From Hymenobacter sp. DG25B (lineage in GTDB: Bacteria > Bacteroidota > Bacteroidia > Cytophagales > Hymenobacteraceae): a stretch of DNA of 64,000 bases. The notes under the pieces were generated by a model. That model saw only the letters and a list, made by a program, of their open reading frames with translations, ran no database searches and was not told where the DNA came from. The stretch is taken from NCBI RefSeq assembly GCF_000801315.1, contig NZ_CP010054.1, positions 1-64,000 of the forward strand, given 5' to 3'. How positions within the stretch are numbered: position 1 is the stretch's first letter; every line of letters starts with the position of its first letter. Positions 9,722 through 18,862 of this stretch are shown here, one piece after another. The position numbers and the translations under genes were made by a program.

Positions 9722-10405
9722 TTAGTTATCAGCCGGGAGGCTGGCAACGGAGGTGGGTGGTGTATGGGGTGTGGTCAGAGCCGCTTCGGCAGGCAGGTCA
9801 GGCAGCTCGCCCCGAAGCAGGCGGGCCAGCGTAGTGGCGTAAAGCTGATGCTCCACGGCCAGGCCGCGGCGCTCTACTTCTGCCAGGGTATCGGCCCCGC
9901 GCAGATCAACTGGTTCCTGGGCCAGCACCGGCCCCGTATCCAGGCCCTCATCAACCAGATGCACGGTAATTTTGGTTTCCGGCAGCCGGTGTTCAAAGGC
10001 CCACTCATAAGCGTGCAGCCCCTGGTGCTGATGGGTGTCAGCGGGATGAATGTTGAGAATGCGCCCGGCAAACGCCCGGATAAACGTGGGCGACAGGATG
10101 CGCATGTAGCCGGCCAGCACCACGTAATCGGGCTGGTAGCTGTTCAGAATATCTACTACCGCGGCATCAAAATCGGCCCGTTTACGGCCCTGGCTGCTCA
10201 GGCTGTCAGTGGGGCAGCCCAGCGCCCTGGCGGTTTCCAGGCCGGGGGCATCGGGCTTGTTGCTGAACACCACCGCCACTTCGGCCACATCCTGCAGCAC
10301 CCCGTGATGCACGGCTTTTACCAGCGCCACCATATTGGAGCCCCTACCCGACAATAAAATGGCCAGGCGCTGCTTGTGGGTAGTATGGTTACCGGGTGAG
10401 TTCAA
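9722..10405 (-). CDS. purN: Phosphoribosylglycinamide formyltransferase
   Basis: It formylates GAR to FGAR with 10-formyl-THF. The signature includes RLAILLSGRGSNMVAL at the N-terminus, VVLAGYMRILSP, the active-site region LNIHPADTHQHQGLHAYEWA, and TVHLVDEGLDTGPV. I prefer a TTG start at 10405, overlapping the end of purD by 17 bp; an ATG at 10450 would add 15 residues and deepen the overlap to 62 bp. The overlap implies translational coupling with purD. Usual proteins have an N/H/D triad; the HP..H region shows DTHQHQG rather than LLP, a variation in the loop worth noting. Confidence 0.93.
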   Translation of the reverse strand: MNSPGNHTTHKQRLAILLSGRGSNMVALVKAVHHGVLQDVAEVAVVFSNKPDAPGLETARALGCPTDSLSSQGRKRADFDAAVVDILNSYQPDYVVLAGYMRILSPTFIRAFAGRILNIHPADTHQHQGLHAYEWAFEHRLPETKITVHLVDEGLDTGPVLAQEPVDLRGADTLAEVERRGLAVEHQLYATTLARLLRGELPDLPAEAALTTPHTPPTSVASLPADN

Positions 10406-11675
10406 GAACGGGAGTCGGCCGCTGGCCAATATCTGTGCGGATGTACACATCCTGAAATTTAACCTTTTCTGCTTCCCGATACACGTGATTCACAGCCTCT
10501 TCCAGCTCATCACCGTGGCCCACCAGTACCATTACCCGGCCGCCGCTGGTTACCAGCTGCCCCTCCGCGTTGCGTTTGGTAGCGCCGTGGAAGGCCAGGA
10601 TGCTGGGGTGCAGCTGGTCCAGGCCAGTGATGGGGAAGCCGGTGGGGAACTTAGCGGCGGGGTAGCCGCCCGAGGCCAGCACCACGCCCACGTAATAGCC
10701 GCGGCGCTGGCGCACAACGGTTTCCTGCAGCCGGCCATCCAGCGTGGCTTCAATGAGCTCCAGCAAGCTGCTTTCCAGCGCAGGCAGCAGCACTTCGGCT
10801 TCCGGGTCGCCGAGGCGGGTATTGTACTCCAGCAGCTTGGGGCCCTGGGGCGTGAGCATGATGCCGAAGTATAGAAAGCCTTTAAAGTGGAACTGCTCGT
10901 TTTGGAGGCCGCCCAGCGTAGGATCTACAATAGCGGTGCGAATGGCGGCCAGTACATTATCATCGGCGAAGGGCACGGGGCAATAGGCGCCCATGCCGCC
11001 GGTGTTGGGGCCCTGGTCGCCGGCCAGCAGCTGCTTGTGGTCCTGGGAAGGCGCCAGCAGCCGGATGCGGTTACCATCCGTCACCCCAATAATGCTGATT
11101 TCGGGGCCGGACAGCTTTTCTTCCAGCAGGAAGCTAAACCAGCCGGTGTGCTGCTGCTGCAAGTCGTCCAGGGCAGCGTAGGCCTCCTCTACAGAAGAGC
11201 ACACATACACCCCTTTGCCCGCGGCCAACCCATCATATTTTACGACTACCTGCCCTTTTAGCTCCTCGGCTTTGGCGCGGGCAGCCTCCAGCTTGTCGCT
11301 GCGGTACTGCCACGACATAGCCGTAGCCACCCCGTGCCGCCGCATGAAATCCTTGCTCCACACCTTGGAGCTTTCCAGCGTGGCGCCAGCCCGACTTGGG
11401 CCAAATACGCGGATGTCGGAACTAGCGAAGTAATCCGTTACGCCAGCTGCTAGCGGGGCTTCGGGGCCTACCACAATCAGCTTCACACCGTTAACTTCGC
11501 AGAAACTCTGAATAGCTGGAAAGTCGGTAGCGCTGATTTCGGGGTGGCTGTTCGGGATGCCGGCGTTGCCGGGCAGTACGTGCACGGTAGCGCCGTCGCG
11601 GGTCAGCTTCCACGCCATGGCGTGTTCACGAGCCCCGCCGCCAAGGAGTACAATGGGTTTAGATGTAGTGCTCAC
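10389..11675 (-). CDS. purD: Phosphoribosylamine-glycine ligase (GAR synthetase)
   Basis: It joins phosphoribosylamine to glycine with ATP. It is an ATP-grasp enzyme with PIVLLGGGAREHAMAWKL at the N-terminus, VVGPEAPLAAGVTDYF, KDFMRRHGV, VVKYDGLAAGKGVYV, DQGPNTGGMGAYCP, FLYFGIMLT and LEYNTRLGDPEAEVLLP. The GTG at 11675 (MSTTSKPIV) gives the usual N-terminus; an upstream TTG at 11699 would add eight residues. It overlaps purN and follows the NTF2-like gene by 29 bp. Confidence 0.95.
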   Translation of the reverse strand: MSTTSKPIVLLGGGAREHAMAWKLTRDGATVHVLPGNAGIPNSHPEISATDFPAIQSFCEVNGVKLIVVGPEAPLAAGVTDYFASSDIRVFGPSRAGATLESSKVWSKDFMRRHGVATAMSWQYRSDKLEAARAKAEELKGQVVVKYDGLAAGKGVYVCSSVEEAYAALDDLQQQHTGWFSFLLEEKLSGPEISIIGVTDGNRIRLLAPSQDHKQLLAGDQGPNTGGMGAYCPVPFADDNVLAAIRTAIVDPTLGGLQNEQFHFKGFLYFGIMLTPQGPKLLEYNTRLGDPEAEVLLPALESSLLELIEATLDGRLQETVVRQRRGYYVGVVLASGGYPAAKFPTGFPITGLDQLHPSILAFHGATKRNAEGQLVTSGGRVMVLVGHGDELEEAVNHVYREAEKVKFQDVYIRTDIGQRPTPVLELTR

Positions 11676-11704
11676 AGGAATAGCCAATTGGTCGTACAAT
11701 GCGT

Positions 11705-12088
11705 CTAACTAATATCGTCAATGGAAAAAATCTGGCCATCGGCAAACTCAAAAACCGACTTCCCCTGCAGCTGCAGCGTGTCGCCGGCCTTCAGGCCATT
11801 GGGGAAATCAATGGCTGCAACGCCGGTATAGTCAATCAGAACTTCGACCCGGTTGTCAGTCACTTGCCAATCAGTGATACACTGTTCCCGTTGCGAGAAG
11901 TACTGCCGGGCTTGCTCGGCCTGCTGACGGAAGCTTTCCTTACCGGTGGTTGTCAGGTTGACTTCGCCGCCGGAAATGTTACGGAACACCACATCCTCGT
12001 GCAGATGGCGCACCATCCCATCTACATCGAAGCGGTTGTACGCTTCAATGTAATCTTGCACTAGGTGTTTGTGTGTCGCAACGTTCAT
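11705..12088 (-). CDS. NTF2-like / SnoaL-type small protein
   Basis: This 127-residue protein matches the cystatin-like NTF2 fold: an N-terminal helix (HKHLVQDYIEAYNRFDVDGMVRHLHEDVVF) followed by alternating strands (VEVLIDYTGVAAIDFP, LQLQGKSVFEFADGQIFSIDDIS). These domains bind small hydrophobic ligands or act as isomerases and are common as nuclear-transport-factor-2 family proteins. It sits between purC and purD in the operon, an unusual place, with no obvious role in the pathway. The ATG at 12088 is the only good start. Confidence 0.75.
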   Translation of the reverse strand: MNVATHKHLVQDYIEAYNRFDVDGMVRHLHEDVVFRNISGGEVNLTTTGKESFRQQAEQARQYFSQREQCITDWQVTDNRVEVLIDYTGVAAIDFPNGLKAGDTLQLQGKSVFEFADGQIFSIDDIS

Positions 12089-12172
12089 TGGCTTGATATT
12101 ACAGCGCCCGCAGCTTAGCGTTATTGAGGCAGATGAGGTTTGGGGTAGCCGAGAGCATAATCACCGACGAGT

Positions 12173-13096
12173 TCAATCATTTTTCATGATACCAGCGCGC
12201 ACCAGGTTGTCCACGAGACGGGCATGTACATCGCCAGAGGAGTTGCCGGTGGGCAGCGGGGTACCCGTGATCCGCTCGTAGATATCGAGGTAGCGGCGGG
12301 TGGCTTCGGCGGATACTTCGGGCGTGAGGGCGCGGGGGTACTGGCCGTCCTTTTTGTTGGCAATCAGCCACTGGCGTACGTACTCCTTGTCCATCTGCTC
12401 GGCCGTCTCGGGGTTCTTGGCGTAGTCCTCAGCACTCCAGAACCGCGATGAGTCGGGCGTGTGGATTTCGTCAATCAGAATCAGCTCCCCATCCAGCAAA
12501 CCAAACTCATACTTGGTATCTACCAGGATGATGCCGCGCTCCGCCATCCACTGGGAAGCGAAGTTGAACAGCTCCAGCGACTTTACCCGCATCTTCTCGT
12601 ACAGCTCTGCCGACACCCAGCCTTCCGATACCAAATTCTCCGGTGTAATCTCGCGGTCCGACTCCTCCTTGGTGGTAGGCGTCACGATGGGCTCGGGGAA
12701 TTTCTGGTGCTTGGTCAGCCCGTCCGGCACAGTTACGCCCGAGAACGTGCGCTGGCCCTGCTGGTAGCCGCGCAGCATCGAGCCCGTGAGGTAGTTGCGC
12801 ACCACCATCTCCACCCGAATTGGCTCGGCTTCCTTGGCCAGCGTCACGTTCGGGTCGAGCAGCGAAATCACATGGTTGGGGATGATGTGCCGGGTTTTGT
12901 CGAACCAGAAAGCAGCCAGCCCGTTCAGCACCGCGCCTTTGTGGGCCACGGGCGTTTCCAGCACCGAGTCAAACGCCGAGAGGCGGTCAGTTACCACAAT
13001 GAGCCGCTCGCCCGAAGGCGCACGGTACGAGTCACGAACTTTGCCGCGGTGCAGAAGTTCGAGCTGGGGGGTATCGAAGTGGTTGAGGGTGTTCAT
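12173..13096 (-). CDS. purC: Phosphoribosylaminoimidazole-succinocarboxamide synthase
   Basis: SAICAR synthase of the purine pathway. At 307 residues it is the longer variety, with LLHRGKVRDSY, VVTDRLSAFD, VARNYLTGS-like VVRNYLTGSMLRGYQ, DTKYEFGLLDGELILIDEIHTPDSSRFW and DKEYVRQWL. The ATG is at 13096. It lies 46 bp downstream of purQ in the same operon. Confidence 0.95.
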   Translation of the reverse strand: MNTLNHFDTPQLELLHRGKVRDSYRAPSGERLIVVTDRLSAFDSVLETPVAHKGAVLNGLAAFWFDKTRHIIPNHVISLLDPNVTLAKEAEPIRVEMVVRNYLTGSMLRGYQQGQRTFSGVTVPDGLTKHQKFPEPIVTPTTKEESDREITPENLVSEGWVSAELYEKMRVKSLELFNFASQWMAERGIILVDTKYEFGLLDGELILIDEIHTPDSSRFWSAEDYAKNPETAEQMDKEYVRQWLIANKKDGQYPRALTPEVSAEATRRYLDIYERITGTPLPTGNSSGDVHARLVDNLVRAGIMKND

Positions 13097-13142
13097 ACGA
13101 CGAGTTAGCAGCCGGCACTAGGTCAGCGGAGTGCGGAGGTGT

Positions 13143-14183
13143 CTAGGATGAAAACTGGCGGGCTTGCTGGGGCGCAGTAGCGGCCTGGCGCTGGCCTTGC
13201 ACGTGTTCTACAATGTTGCGGAACAGCTTCAGGCCGTCGCCTTCCTCACTCAGATTCGGGTTCTGGCGCTTGCGCCGGGCCCAGTCGGGGTGGTTATAGA
13301 GCGAGAGGAAAGCCTCGGGGTGCGGCATCAGCCCAAATACCTGGCCGGTGGTGTCGGTCAGGCCGGCGCAGTTCAGGTCGGCGCCGTTGGGGTTGAAAGG
13401 ATACACGTCCGTCGGCGAGCCGTCGAAATCGGTGTAAGCCAGACAGTTCAGGCCCCGGGCTTCAATTTCCGCCAGCGTGTCTTCGCCCTTAATAATAAGG
13501 CGACCTTCGCCGTGGCGCACCGGCACTTCCATCGTGTCAATGCCTTTCAGGAAGGGAGAGTTTGATTTCGGGTTGACTTTCAGCTTCACCCAACGGTCTT
13601 CGTAACGGCCCGAGGCATTGTGCGTCAGGGTCACTTCCGGCGTTACATTGCCGCTCAGGTTGGGCAGCAAACCCAGCTTCACCAATACCTGGAAGCCGTT
13701 GCAGATGCCCATCACGAACTTGCCGTTGGCCACGAACTGCTTGATGTCATCGAGCAGGGTACGGCCTTCCGTGTTTTTGCGGTAGCGCAGCTTGTTGGCC
13801 AGCACCACGCCCGAGCCCAGGTCGTCGCCGAACGAGAAGCCGCCGGGAAAGTTCAGGATGTCGTAGTCGTGGATGCTGACGTGGCCGTGCAGCACCTGGT
13901 TGAGGTGCACAATAGTGGCTTCGGCGCCGGCCAGCCGGTAAGCGGCGGCGTACTCTTCCTCGCAGTTGATGCCGAAACCGGTCAGAATGAGGGCGCGCAC
14001 TTTCGGGCTATGTCCGGACTCCGGGCTACTTTTCAGCGGCTCCGTTGTTTCGTGGCCGGGGTCCACGCTTTTGTAGCCGGGCAGCTTGATGTTGCCCTCC
14101 CGGTCCACCACCTCGTGGCCCGGGTCGTCGTGCTGCGGCCGGGGCGGCGTGGTTAAATCCGGTAAAATTGGTTGCTGTTCCAT
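13143..14183 (-). CDS. purQ: FGAM synthase glutaminase subunit (PurQ-like) with acidic N-terminal extension
   Basis: This class I glutamine amidotransferase supplies ammonia to PurL. The core begins with VRALILTGFGINCEEE and carries LNFPGGFSFGDDLGSG, the nucleophile elbow VMGICNGFQVL, and GLMPHPEAF for the catalytic His. It starts at the ATG at 14183, 4 bp after the purL stop. The first 55 or so residues are an extra Asp/Pro/His-rich linker with the motif DPGHE used twice (DDPGHEVVD, VDPGHETTE). The domain corresponds to the C-terminal part of the single-chain PurL of E. coli and Bacteroides, here as a separate gene. Confidence 0.9.
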   Translation of the reverse strand: MEQQPILPDLTTPPRPQHDDPGHEVVDREGNIKLPGYKSVDPGHETTEPLKSSPESGHSPKVRALILTGFGINCEEEYAAAYRLAGAEATIVHLNQVLHGHVSIHDYDILNFPGGFSFGDDLGSGVVLANKLRYRKNTEGRTLLDDIKQFVANGKFVMGICNGFQVLVKLGLLPNLSGNVTPEVTLTHNASGRYEDRWVKLKVNPKSNSPFLKGIDTMEVPVRHGEGRLIIKGEDTLAEIEARGLNCLAYTDFDGSPTDVYPFNPNGADLNCAGLTDTTGQVFGLMPHPEAFLSLYNHPDWARRKRQNPNLSEEGDGLKLFRNIVEHVQGQRQAATAPQQARQFSS

Positions 14184-14187
14184 CTGG

Positions 14188-17100
14188 CTATTGCGCTTCC
14201 GCATGCTGGCCGAAGCCGATGATTCGATTAACGGGACCATTGGTCCACTCGTGGCGCAGGGCCGTCGTGCTGGCCGAAACGACCGTCTGACCACCGTGCT
14301 TTACCGTAAGCTGGCCGTCCTGGGTTACGCGGCCCAGGCAGGTAGCGCGGCTACCAAAGTGCTGCTCAAACGCCACCACATCTTCCGGGGCCACCGTGGC
14401 CACAAAGCGGGAGTGCGACTCCGAGAACAACTGTGCTGTCACACTTAAACCACTGTTCGGCAATTCTATAGCAGCACCAAAGCCATAACCAAACGTAGCC
14501 TCAGCAAGTGCCACCGCCAGCCCGCCATCCGACAAGTCGTGGCAGGATTGGATGAGCTTTTTATCGTTGGCCTCTCCCATCAGCGTGTACAGGGCTTTGG
14601 CTTCCGCGAAACGAACCTGGGGCACATTGGCTCCCAGCTCACCCAGCAGCTGGTAGAACTCTGAGCCGCCCAGCTCGTCGTAGGTTTCGCCCAGCAGGTA
14701 CACCACATCATCGGCTTGCTTGAAGTCGGAAGTGATGGTATGGCGGACGTCCTCGATTTTGGCGGTCATGGAGTACAGCACCGTGGGTGGTACCGAAATC
14801 TTCACGCCGTCGGCCTTGAAGTCATTCTTCATGGAGTCCTTGCCTGAGGTGAGCGGGATGCAGTAAGCCGCCGTGGCGTCACGCAGGGCCTGGCACATGC
14901 GCACCAGCTTGGCCAGTTTCTGCTTGCCATCGGGGTTGCCGATGGGGTCATACACCGAGTCGGGTACGCAGAAGTTGTCGTTCACGGACCAGAAGTTGCC
15001 GTCGCCGTACGTGAGGTTGGGCAGCTTCCCTCCTACGGCTATAATCTGGCGCACGGCTTCATCAAACGCGCCGGCCGACATATCGTAGGCGTCAATATCA
15101 CCGAAGCGAGGCAGGATACCGTTGCTCACGGCTACCCCTTCCCAGCTCTCAAAGTTGAAGCGGACCACAGCGGCATCCTGCGGAGCCTGACCGGTAGCTC
15201 CCATGAGGGGCTTGATGATGGTGCGGCCCTTCACCTCGTGGTCGTACTGCCGGATTACCGATTCGCGCGAGCAGATATTAAGGCTGCCCAGCAGGCGGCT
15301 CAGCACGTCGGTATAGTCGAGGTCAGCGGGCAACGCCGGCTCTGAAGCCTGGGGCTTGCTCCACTCGGCTTCCAGCACTTTGCGCGGCACGCCTTCGTGC
15401 AGAAAATGCATGTGCAGATGGGCTACTGACTCACCATCGAAGCGCACATCCAGGAAACCATCCGAGGTGAAGTAGCCGATGTCGGTCAGCTCCACTTCCA
15501 TTTCCTGTCCCAACGCCATGAGCTCGTCCAGCTTAGCGGGCTCCACGGCCAGTGAAAAACGCTCCTGCGACTCGGAAACAAAGATTTCCCAGGGCCGCAG
15601 ACCGGGGTATTTCAGGGGCACTTTTTCCAGCTCTACCACAGCACCACCGCTGATGGTAGCCAGCTCGCCAATGGAGGAAGACAAGCCGCCCGCGCCGTTG
15701 TCGGTGCTGCACTTAATCAGGCCGCGGCGCGTGGCTAGGATCAGGAAATCCATGGCCAGCTTCTGCGTGATGGGCGAGCCGATCTGCACCGCCGTGGCGG
15801 GCGAGGTTTCGTCCAGCTCAATAGAGGAGAAAGTAGCGCCGTGGATACCGTCTTTGCCCACCCGGCCACCGGCCATGATGATGCGGTCCTGAGCGTCAAT
15901 CTTCTTTTCCCAAGAGTCGTGGCCGGCCAGCTGCATGGGCATTACGGCGCCGGTACCACAGTATACCAGTGGCTTGCCGGCGTAGCGGTCATCGAACACA
16001 ATGGCGCCGTTCACCGTCGGCACGCCCGATTTGTTGCCGCCGTCTTCAATTCCCTTGCGCACGCCTTCAAAAATGCGGCGCGGGTGCAGCTGGTTGCTCA
16101 GCAAAGTACCCGAAAACTCGGGGTTGCCGAAGCACAGCACGTTGGTATTGAACAGCAGCCGCGCACCCCCAATGCCAGTAGCCAGCGGGTCACGGTTATT
16201 GCCCAGAATACCGGTAATAGCTCCGCCGTAAGGGTCGATGGCCGAGGGCGAATTGTGCGTTTCTACCTTCCACACGAACAACGACTCGGGGTTGATGCGC
16301 ACGGCCCCGGCGTTGTCGGAGAATACCTTAATCAGCCAGTCGTTGCCGTTGGCCCGCAGCTGGCGGTCCACCTCGGCAGTAGCGTCTTTGATGTAGGTTT
16401 TGAACAGCCCATCAATCCACTCTCTCTCATCCGTCTCGTGATTCCAATAGTGGATTCGGGCACTAAACTCTTTATGCTTACAGTGTTCCGACCAGGTTTG
16501 TGCAATGATTTCCATCTCACAATCGGTAGGGTCTTCTGTCATGCCGTGCCATTCCCTCATTGCCACGGTCACTGGGTCGTCAAATGCATCCCGGATAGCC
16601 TGCATTTCGACCAGGTTCAGGGCGTAGAGGTTGTCTTTCGACAGCTTCACCAACTCCTCATCGGAGAGGCCCAGCAGGCGCACGGTGTCTGTAATAGATT
16701 CGGCCCCACCGCCCGGCCGCGGCGTGTAGTCGCGAATCTGGGCTATGGGGCCGACCTCGAAGCGGTTAATCATTTTGTTGCCGAGCAGGTCTTCGGCCAA
16801 CTGGCGCAGACTACTTTCCGGCAGCTCGTGCTCCAGGAAGTAGAGCCGTTTACTGAAGATGTGCTGGGTGTGCGTGTCGAGGGGCTCGTTGAGGAAGTCG
16901 CCGAGGGCGTTCTGGGCCGAGATGCCTTCGTCATCCGTCACGCCGGGCAGCTTGGCCACCAGGATGTAGCTTTTGTAGGCGGGATTGTGGCGGAACTCGT
17001 CGAGAGCCACGTCGTGCAGCACCGGGTCCTGGAGGCAGTGGGTGGCGAAGTCGCGCAGCTGCTGGTCCGTTACGGGGTAGCGCACCGTGTAAAGGGCGGT

Positions 17101-17223
17101 GCTTTGCACCTGGCCCGTGTTCAGGCCCAGGTGGCGTTGGGCAGCTTCGGCTATGCGTTGGCCCTCGCCATCATGTTGGCCGGGCTTAAGCAGAAGCTGT
17201 ATGGTTCTTTGGGTAGATTCCAA
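14188..17223 (-). CDS. purL: Phosphoribosylformylglycinamidine synthase, large chain without glutaminase domain
   Basis: It makes FGAM from FGAR, ATP and ammonia. At 1011 residues it is the long PurL type: a PurS-like N-terminal domain, a linker, and two AIRS-like halves (VETHNSPSAIDPYGGAITGILGNNRD, DNGAGGLSSSIGELA, GATGQAPQDAA, LTSGKDSMKNDF, HDLSDGGLAVALAE). It stops exactly where the glutaminase domain of single-chain PurL would begin, and that domain follows as its own gene 4 bp downstream. The start is a TTG at 17223, because an in-frame stop lies six codons upstream. A gap of 125 bp separates it from pyrE and could carry a promoter. Confidence 0.95.
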   Translation of the reverse strand: MESTQRTIQLLLKPGQHDGEGQRIAEAAQRHLGLNTGQVQSTALYTVRYPVTDQQLRDFATHCLQDPVLHDVALDEFRHNPAYKSYILVAKLPGVTDDEGISAQNALGDFLNEPLDTHTQHIFSKRLYFLEHELPESSLRQLAEDLLGNKMINRFEVGPIAQIRDYTPRPGGGAESITDTVRLLGLSDEELVKLSKDNLYALNLVEMQAIRDAFDDPVTVAMREWHGMTEDPTDCEMEIIAQTWSEHCKHKEFSARIHYWNHETDEREWIDGLFKTYIKDATAEVDRQLRANGNDWLIKVFSDNAGAVRINPESLFVWKVETHNSPSAIDPYGGAITGILGNNRDPLATGIGGARLLFNTNVLCFGNPEFSGTLLSNQLHPRRIFEGVRKGIEDGGNKSGVPTVNGAIVFDDRYAGKPLVYCGTGAVMPMQLAGHDSWEKKIDAQDRIIMAGGRVGKDGIHGATFSSIELDETSPATAVQIGSPITQKLAMDFLILATRRGLIKCSTDNGAGGLSSSIGELATISGGAVVELEKVPLKYPGLRPWEIFVSESQERFSLAVEPAKLDELMALGQEMEVELTDIGYFTSDGFLDVRFDGESVAHLHMHFLHEGVPRKVLEAEWSKPQASEPALPADLDYTDVLSRLLGSLNICSRESVIRQYDHEVKGRTIIKPLMGATGQAPQDAAVVRFNFESWEGVAVSNGILPRFGDIDAYDMSAGAFDEAVRQIIAVGGKLPNLTYGDGNFWSVNDNFCVPDSVYDPIGNPDGKQKLAKLVRMCQALRDATAAYCIPLTSGKDSMKNDFKADGVKISVPPTVLYSMTAKIEDVRHTITSDFKQADDVVYLLGETYDELGGSEFYQLLGELGANVPQVRFAEAKALYTLMGEANDKKLIQSCHDLSDGGLAVALAEATFGYGFGAAIELPNSGLSVTAQLFSESHSRFVATVAPEDVVAFEQHFGSRATCLGRVTQDGQLTVKHGGQTVVSASTTALRHEWTNGPVNRIIGFGQHAEAQ

Positions 17224-17348
17224 AAGATGGGTGTTTGTCTATTTTTCGGGTTTCCCACGCTGCGGCGAAAGTGCCACCGTGAGGAAGCATACCCACACGG
17301 AGTACGCCGAAAATGCCTTGCCTAAGCGCCGTTTGCGCTGAAGTAGGT

Positions 17349-17972
17349 TTAAGAAAACGCTTTTTCCGGCCGACTGCCGGGTTTCACCACCGGAATACCT
17401 GCCCGGCAAAGCGGACAATCATCGGGTGCGTAGGTGGCCGCCGTTACCGGCAGCAGCGCAAAGTTCGGAAAATTCAGCGCAGCATCCCCACCTGTGCGGT
17501 CAATTAAACTGGCTACGGCCAAAACTTTTCCGCCCAAGGCCTCCAGCACGCGCGCTACCTCATTGGTGCTCTTGCCGGTAGTCACCACGTCTTCGGCAAT
17601 GATAATTTTCTGGCCGGGCTCAATGGTAAAGCCGCGCCGCAGCGTCATCTGCCCCGCTTCGTCGCGCTCCGTGAAGATGCCGGGCACGCCCAGCTGCCGG
17701 GCCAGCTCGTAGCCAATCACCACCCCCCCCATGGCGGGACCAACCACTACATCCGGCTGCAAGCCGGCTTCGCGAATCCTATCGGCCAGCTCCGCGGCGG
17801 CGGGAGCAGCCAAATCGGGGCGGCGCAGGAAGCGGGCGCACTGTACGTAGGTATCGGAGTGCAGGCCGGAGGAAAGGCGGAAGTGCCCGCGCAGCAAGGC
17901 ATCCTCTTGGAGCAGTTGCTGCTCTAAAGTTTCGGGAGTGAGGGTGGTTTGGGCGGAAGTCAAGGGTGACAT
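17349..17972 (-). CDS. pyrE: Orotate phosphoribosyltransferase
   Basis: It converts orotate + PRPP to OMP. At 207 residues it has FRLSSGLHSDTYVQCA, VVVGPAMGGVVIGYELA, IFTERDEAGQMTLRRGF and the PRPP loop IIAEDVVTTGKSTNE. The C-terminus LLPVTAATYAPDDCPLC carries a CxxC pair, as in several longer PyrE proteins. It is followed by purL and preceded by a palindromic repeat and then pyrF. Confidence 0.95.
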   Translation of the reverse strand: MSPLTSAQTTLTPETLEQQLLQEDALLRGHFRLSSGLHSDTYVQCARFLRRPDLAAPAAAELADRIREAGLQPDVVVGPAMGGVVIGYELARQLGVPGIFTERDEAGQMTLRRGFTIEPGQKIIIAEDVVTTGKSTNEVARVLEALGGKVLAVASLIDRTGGDAALNFPNFALLPVTAATYAPDDCPLCRAGIPVVKPGSRPEKAFS

Positions 17973-17989
17973 GGTACTAGGTGTGGAAA

Positions 17990-18104
17990 GTAGCGCGAAG
18001 CTCCGGCTTCGCGCACGAGCAACGCGAGTTCTAATGTGTAGGCCTAATTGGCGCGGTTCCGGTTACTCGCGTTGCTCGTGCGCGAAGCCGGAGCTTCGCG
18101 CTAC
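17990..18104. repeat. Inverted repeat element C, copy 1 (40-bp perfect arms)
   Basis: The arms 17990-18029 and 18065-18104 are perfectly complementary over 40 bp with a 35-nt spacer. Each arm folds on itself (GCGCGAAGC, 4-nt loop, GCTTCGCGC). The right arm overlaps the last bases of pyrF, including its stop. The same family occurs at 42539-42654. Confidence 0.88.
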
Positions 18105-18862
18105 ACCGCTACCGGCCGGAACTGGTTAATCTGCTCTACCAATTCCCGCGCTGCCAAGCCAGCATCAGCGGCTTGCCAGATGGCGCGCGACGTGTTGATG
18201 AGCAAACCAGCCCCATCGGGGCGGAGGCCGGCTTTCAGGGTAGCTTCCAGGTCGCCGCCCTGGGCACCCACACCGGGCACCAGAAACCATTGCTGCGGAC
18301 AGATGGCGCGCATCTGGGCTAGGGCATTCGGGTGGGTTGCACCTACCACCAGCCCAATGCCCCCGATTTCAGAATCAAGACGGCAGGCAACTTTGGCTAC
18401 GCCGTCGGCCAGGGAACCGCCGCGCGTGAGGGCCATATCCTGCATAGAGTACTGCGACTTGTTAGATGTTTTCGTTAGAACAAACACCAGTTTGTCTTCC
18501 CGCACGAAGGGTCGTACCGCGTCGTCGCCCATATAGGGGTTCACCGTCACTGCATCGGCGCCTATTACGTCGTAGGCGAACTTGGCGTAGTGGTCGGCGG
18601 TGTTGGCTATGTCGCCGAACTTACCGTCCAGAATCACCGGAATGCTTTCCGGAATGCGCTGCACGGTTTCACGCAGCAGCTTTACGCCATCTTCCCGGCT
18701 CAGGAAAAAGGCCAGGTTCGGCTTAAAAGCGGCGGCATAATCATGAGTCTGGTCAATGACTTCGGCCAAGCGGCGGGCTACTTGCGCATCATCGCCTACG
18801 GGGTCGAGGCCCACGCATAGCAGCGAGTTTGCGTACTGAACACGTTGAATCAGCTTTTCCAT
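18101..18862 (-). CDS. pyrF: Orotidine 5'-phosphate decarboxylase (subfamily 2)
   Basis: It makes UMP from OMP. At 253 residues it has the longer type 2 pattern: LLCVGLDPVGDD near the N-terminus, the catalytic region ILDGKFGDIANTADHYAKFAY, DAVTVNPYMGDDAVRPF and FLVPGVGAQGGDL. It overlaps the upstream dihydroorotate dehydrogenase-like gene by 13 bp, so the two are certainly co-transcribed. Confidence 0.95.
   Translation of the reverse strand: MEKLIQRVQYANSLLCVGLDPVGDDAQVARRLAEVIDQTHDYAAAFKPNLAFFLSREDGVKLLRETVQRIPESIPVILDGKFGDIANTADHYAKFAYDVIGADAVTVNPYMGDDAVRPFVREDKLVFVLTKTSNKSQYSMQDMALTRGGSLADGVAKVACRLDSEIGGIGLVVGATHPNALAQMRAICPQQWFLVPGVGAQGGDLEATLKAGLRPDGAGLLINTSRAIWQAADAGLAARELVEQINQFRPVAV

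Noticed and set aside
14183..14190. purL/purQ junction as a sequencing frameshift
   Set aside because: purL has a natural end, and purQ has its own ATG and a coherent extra linker; no single indel gives a conserved fusion.
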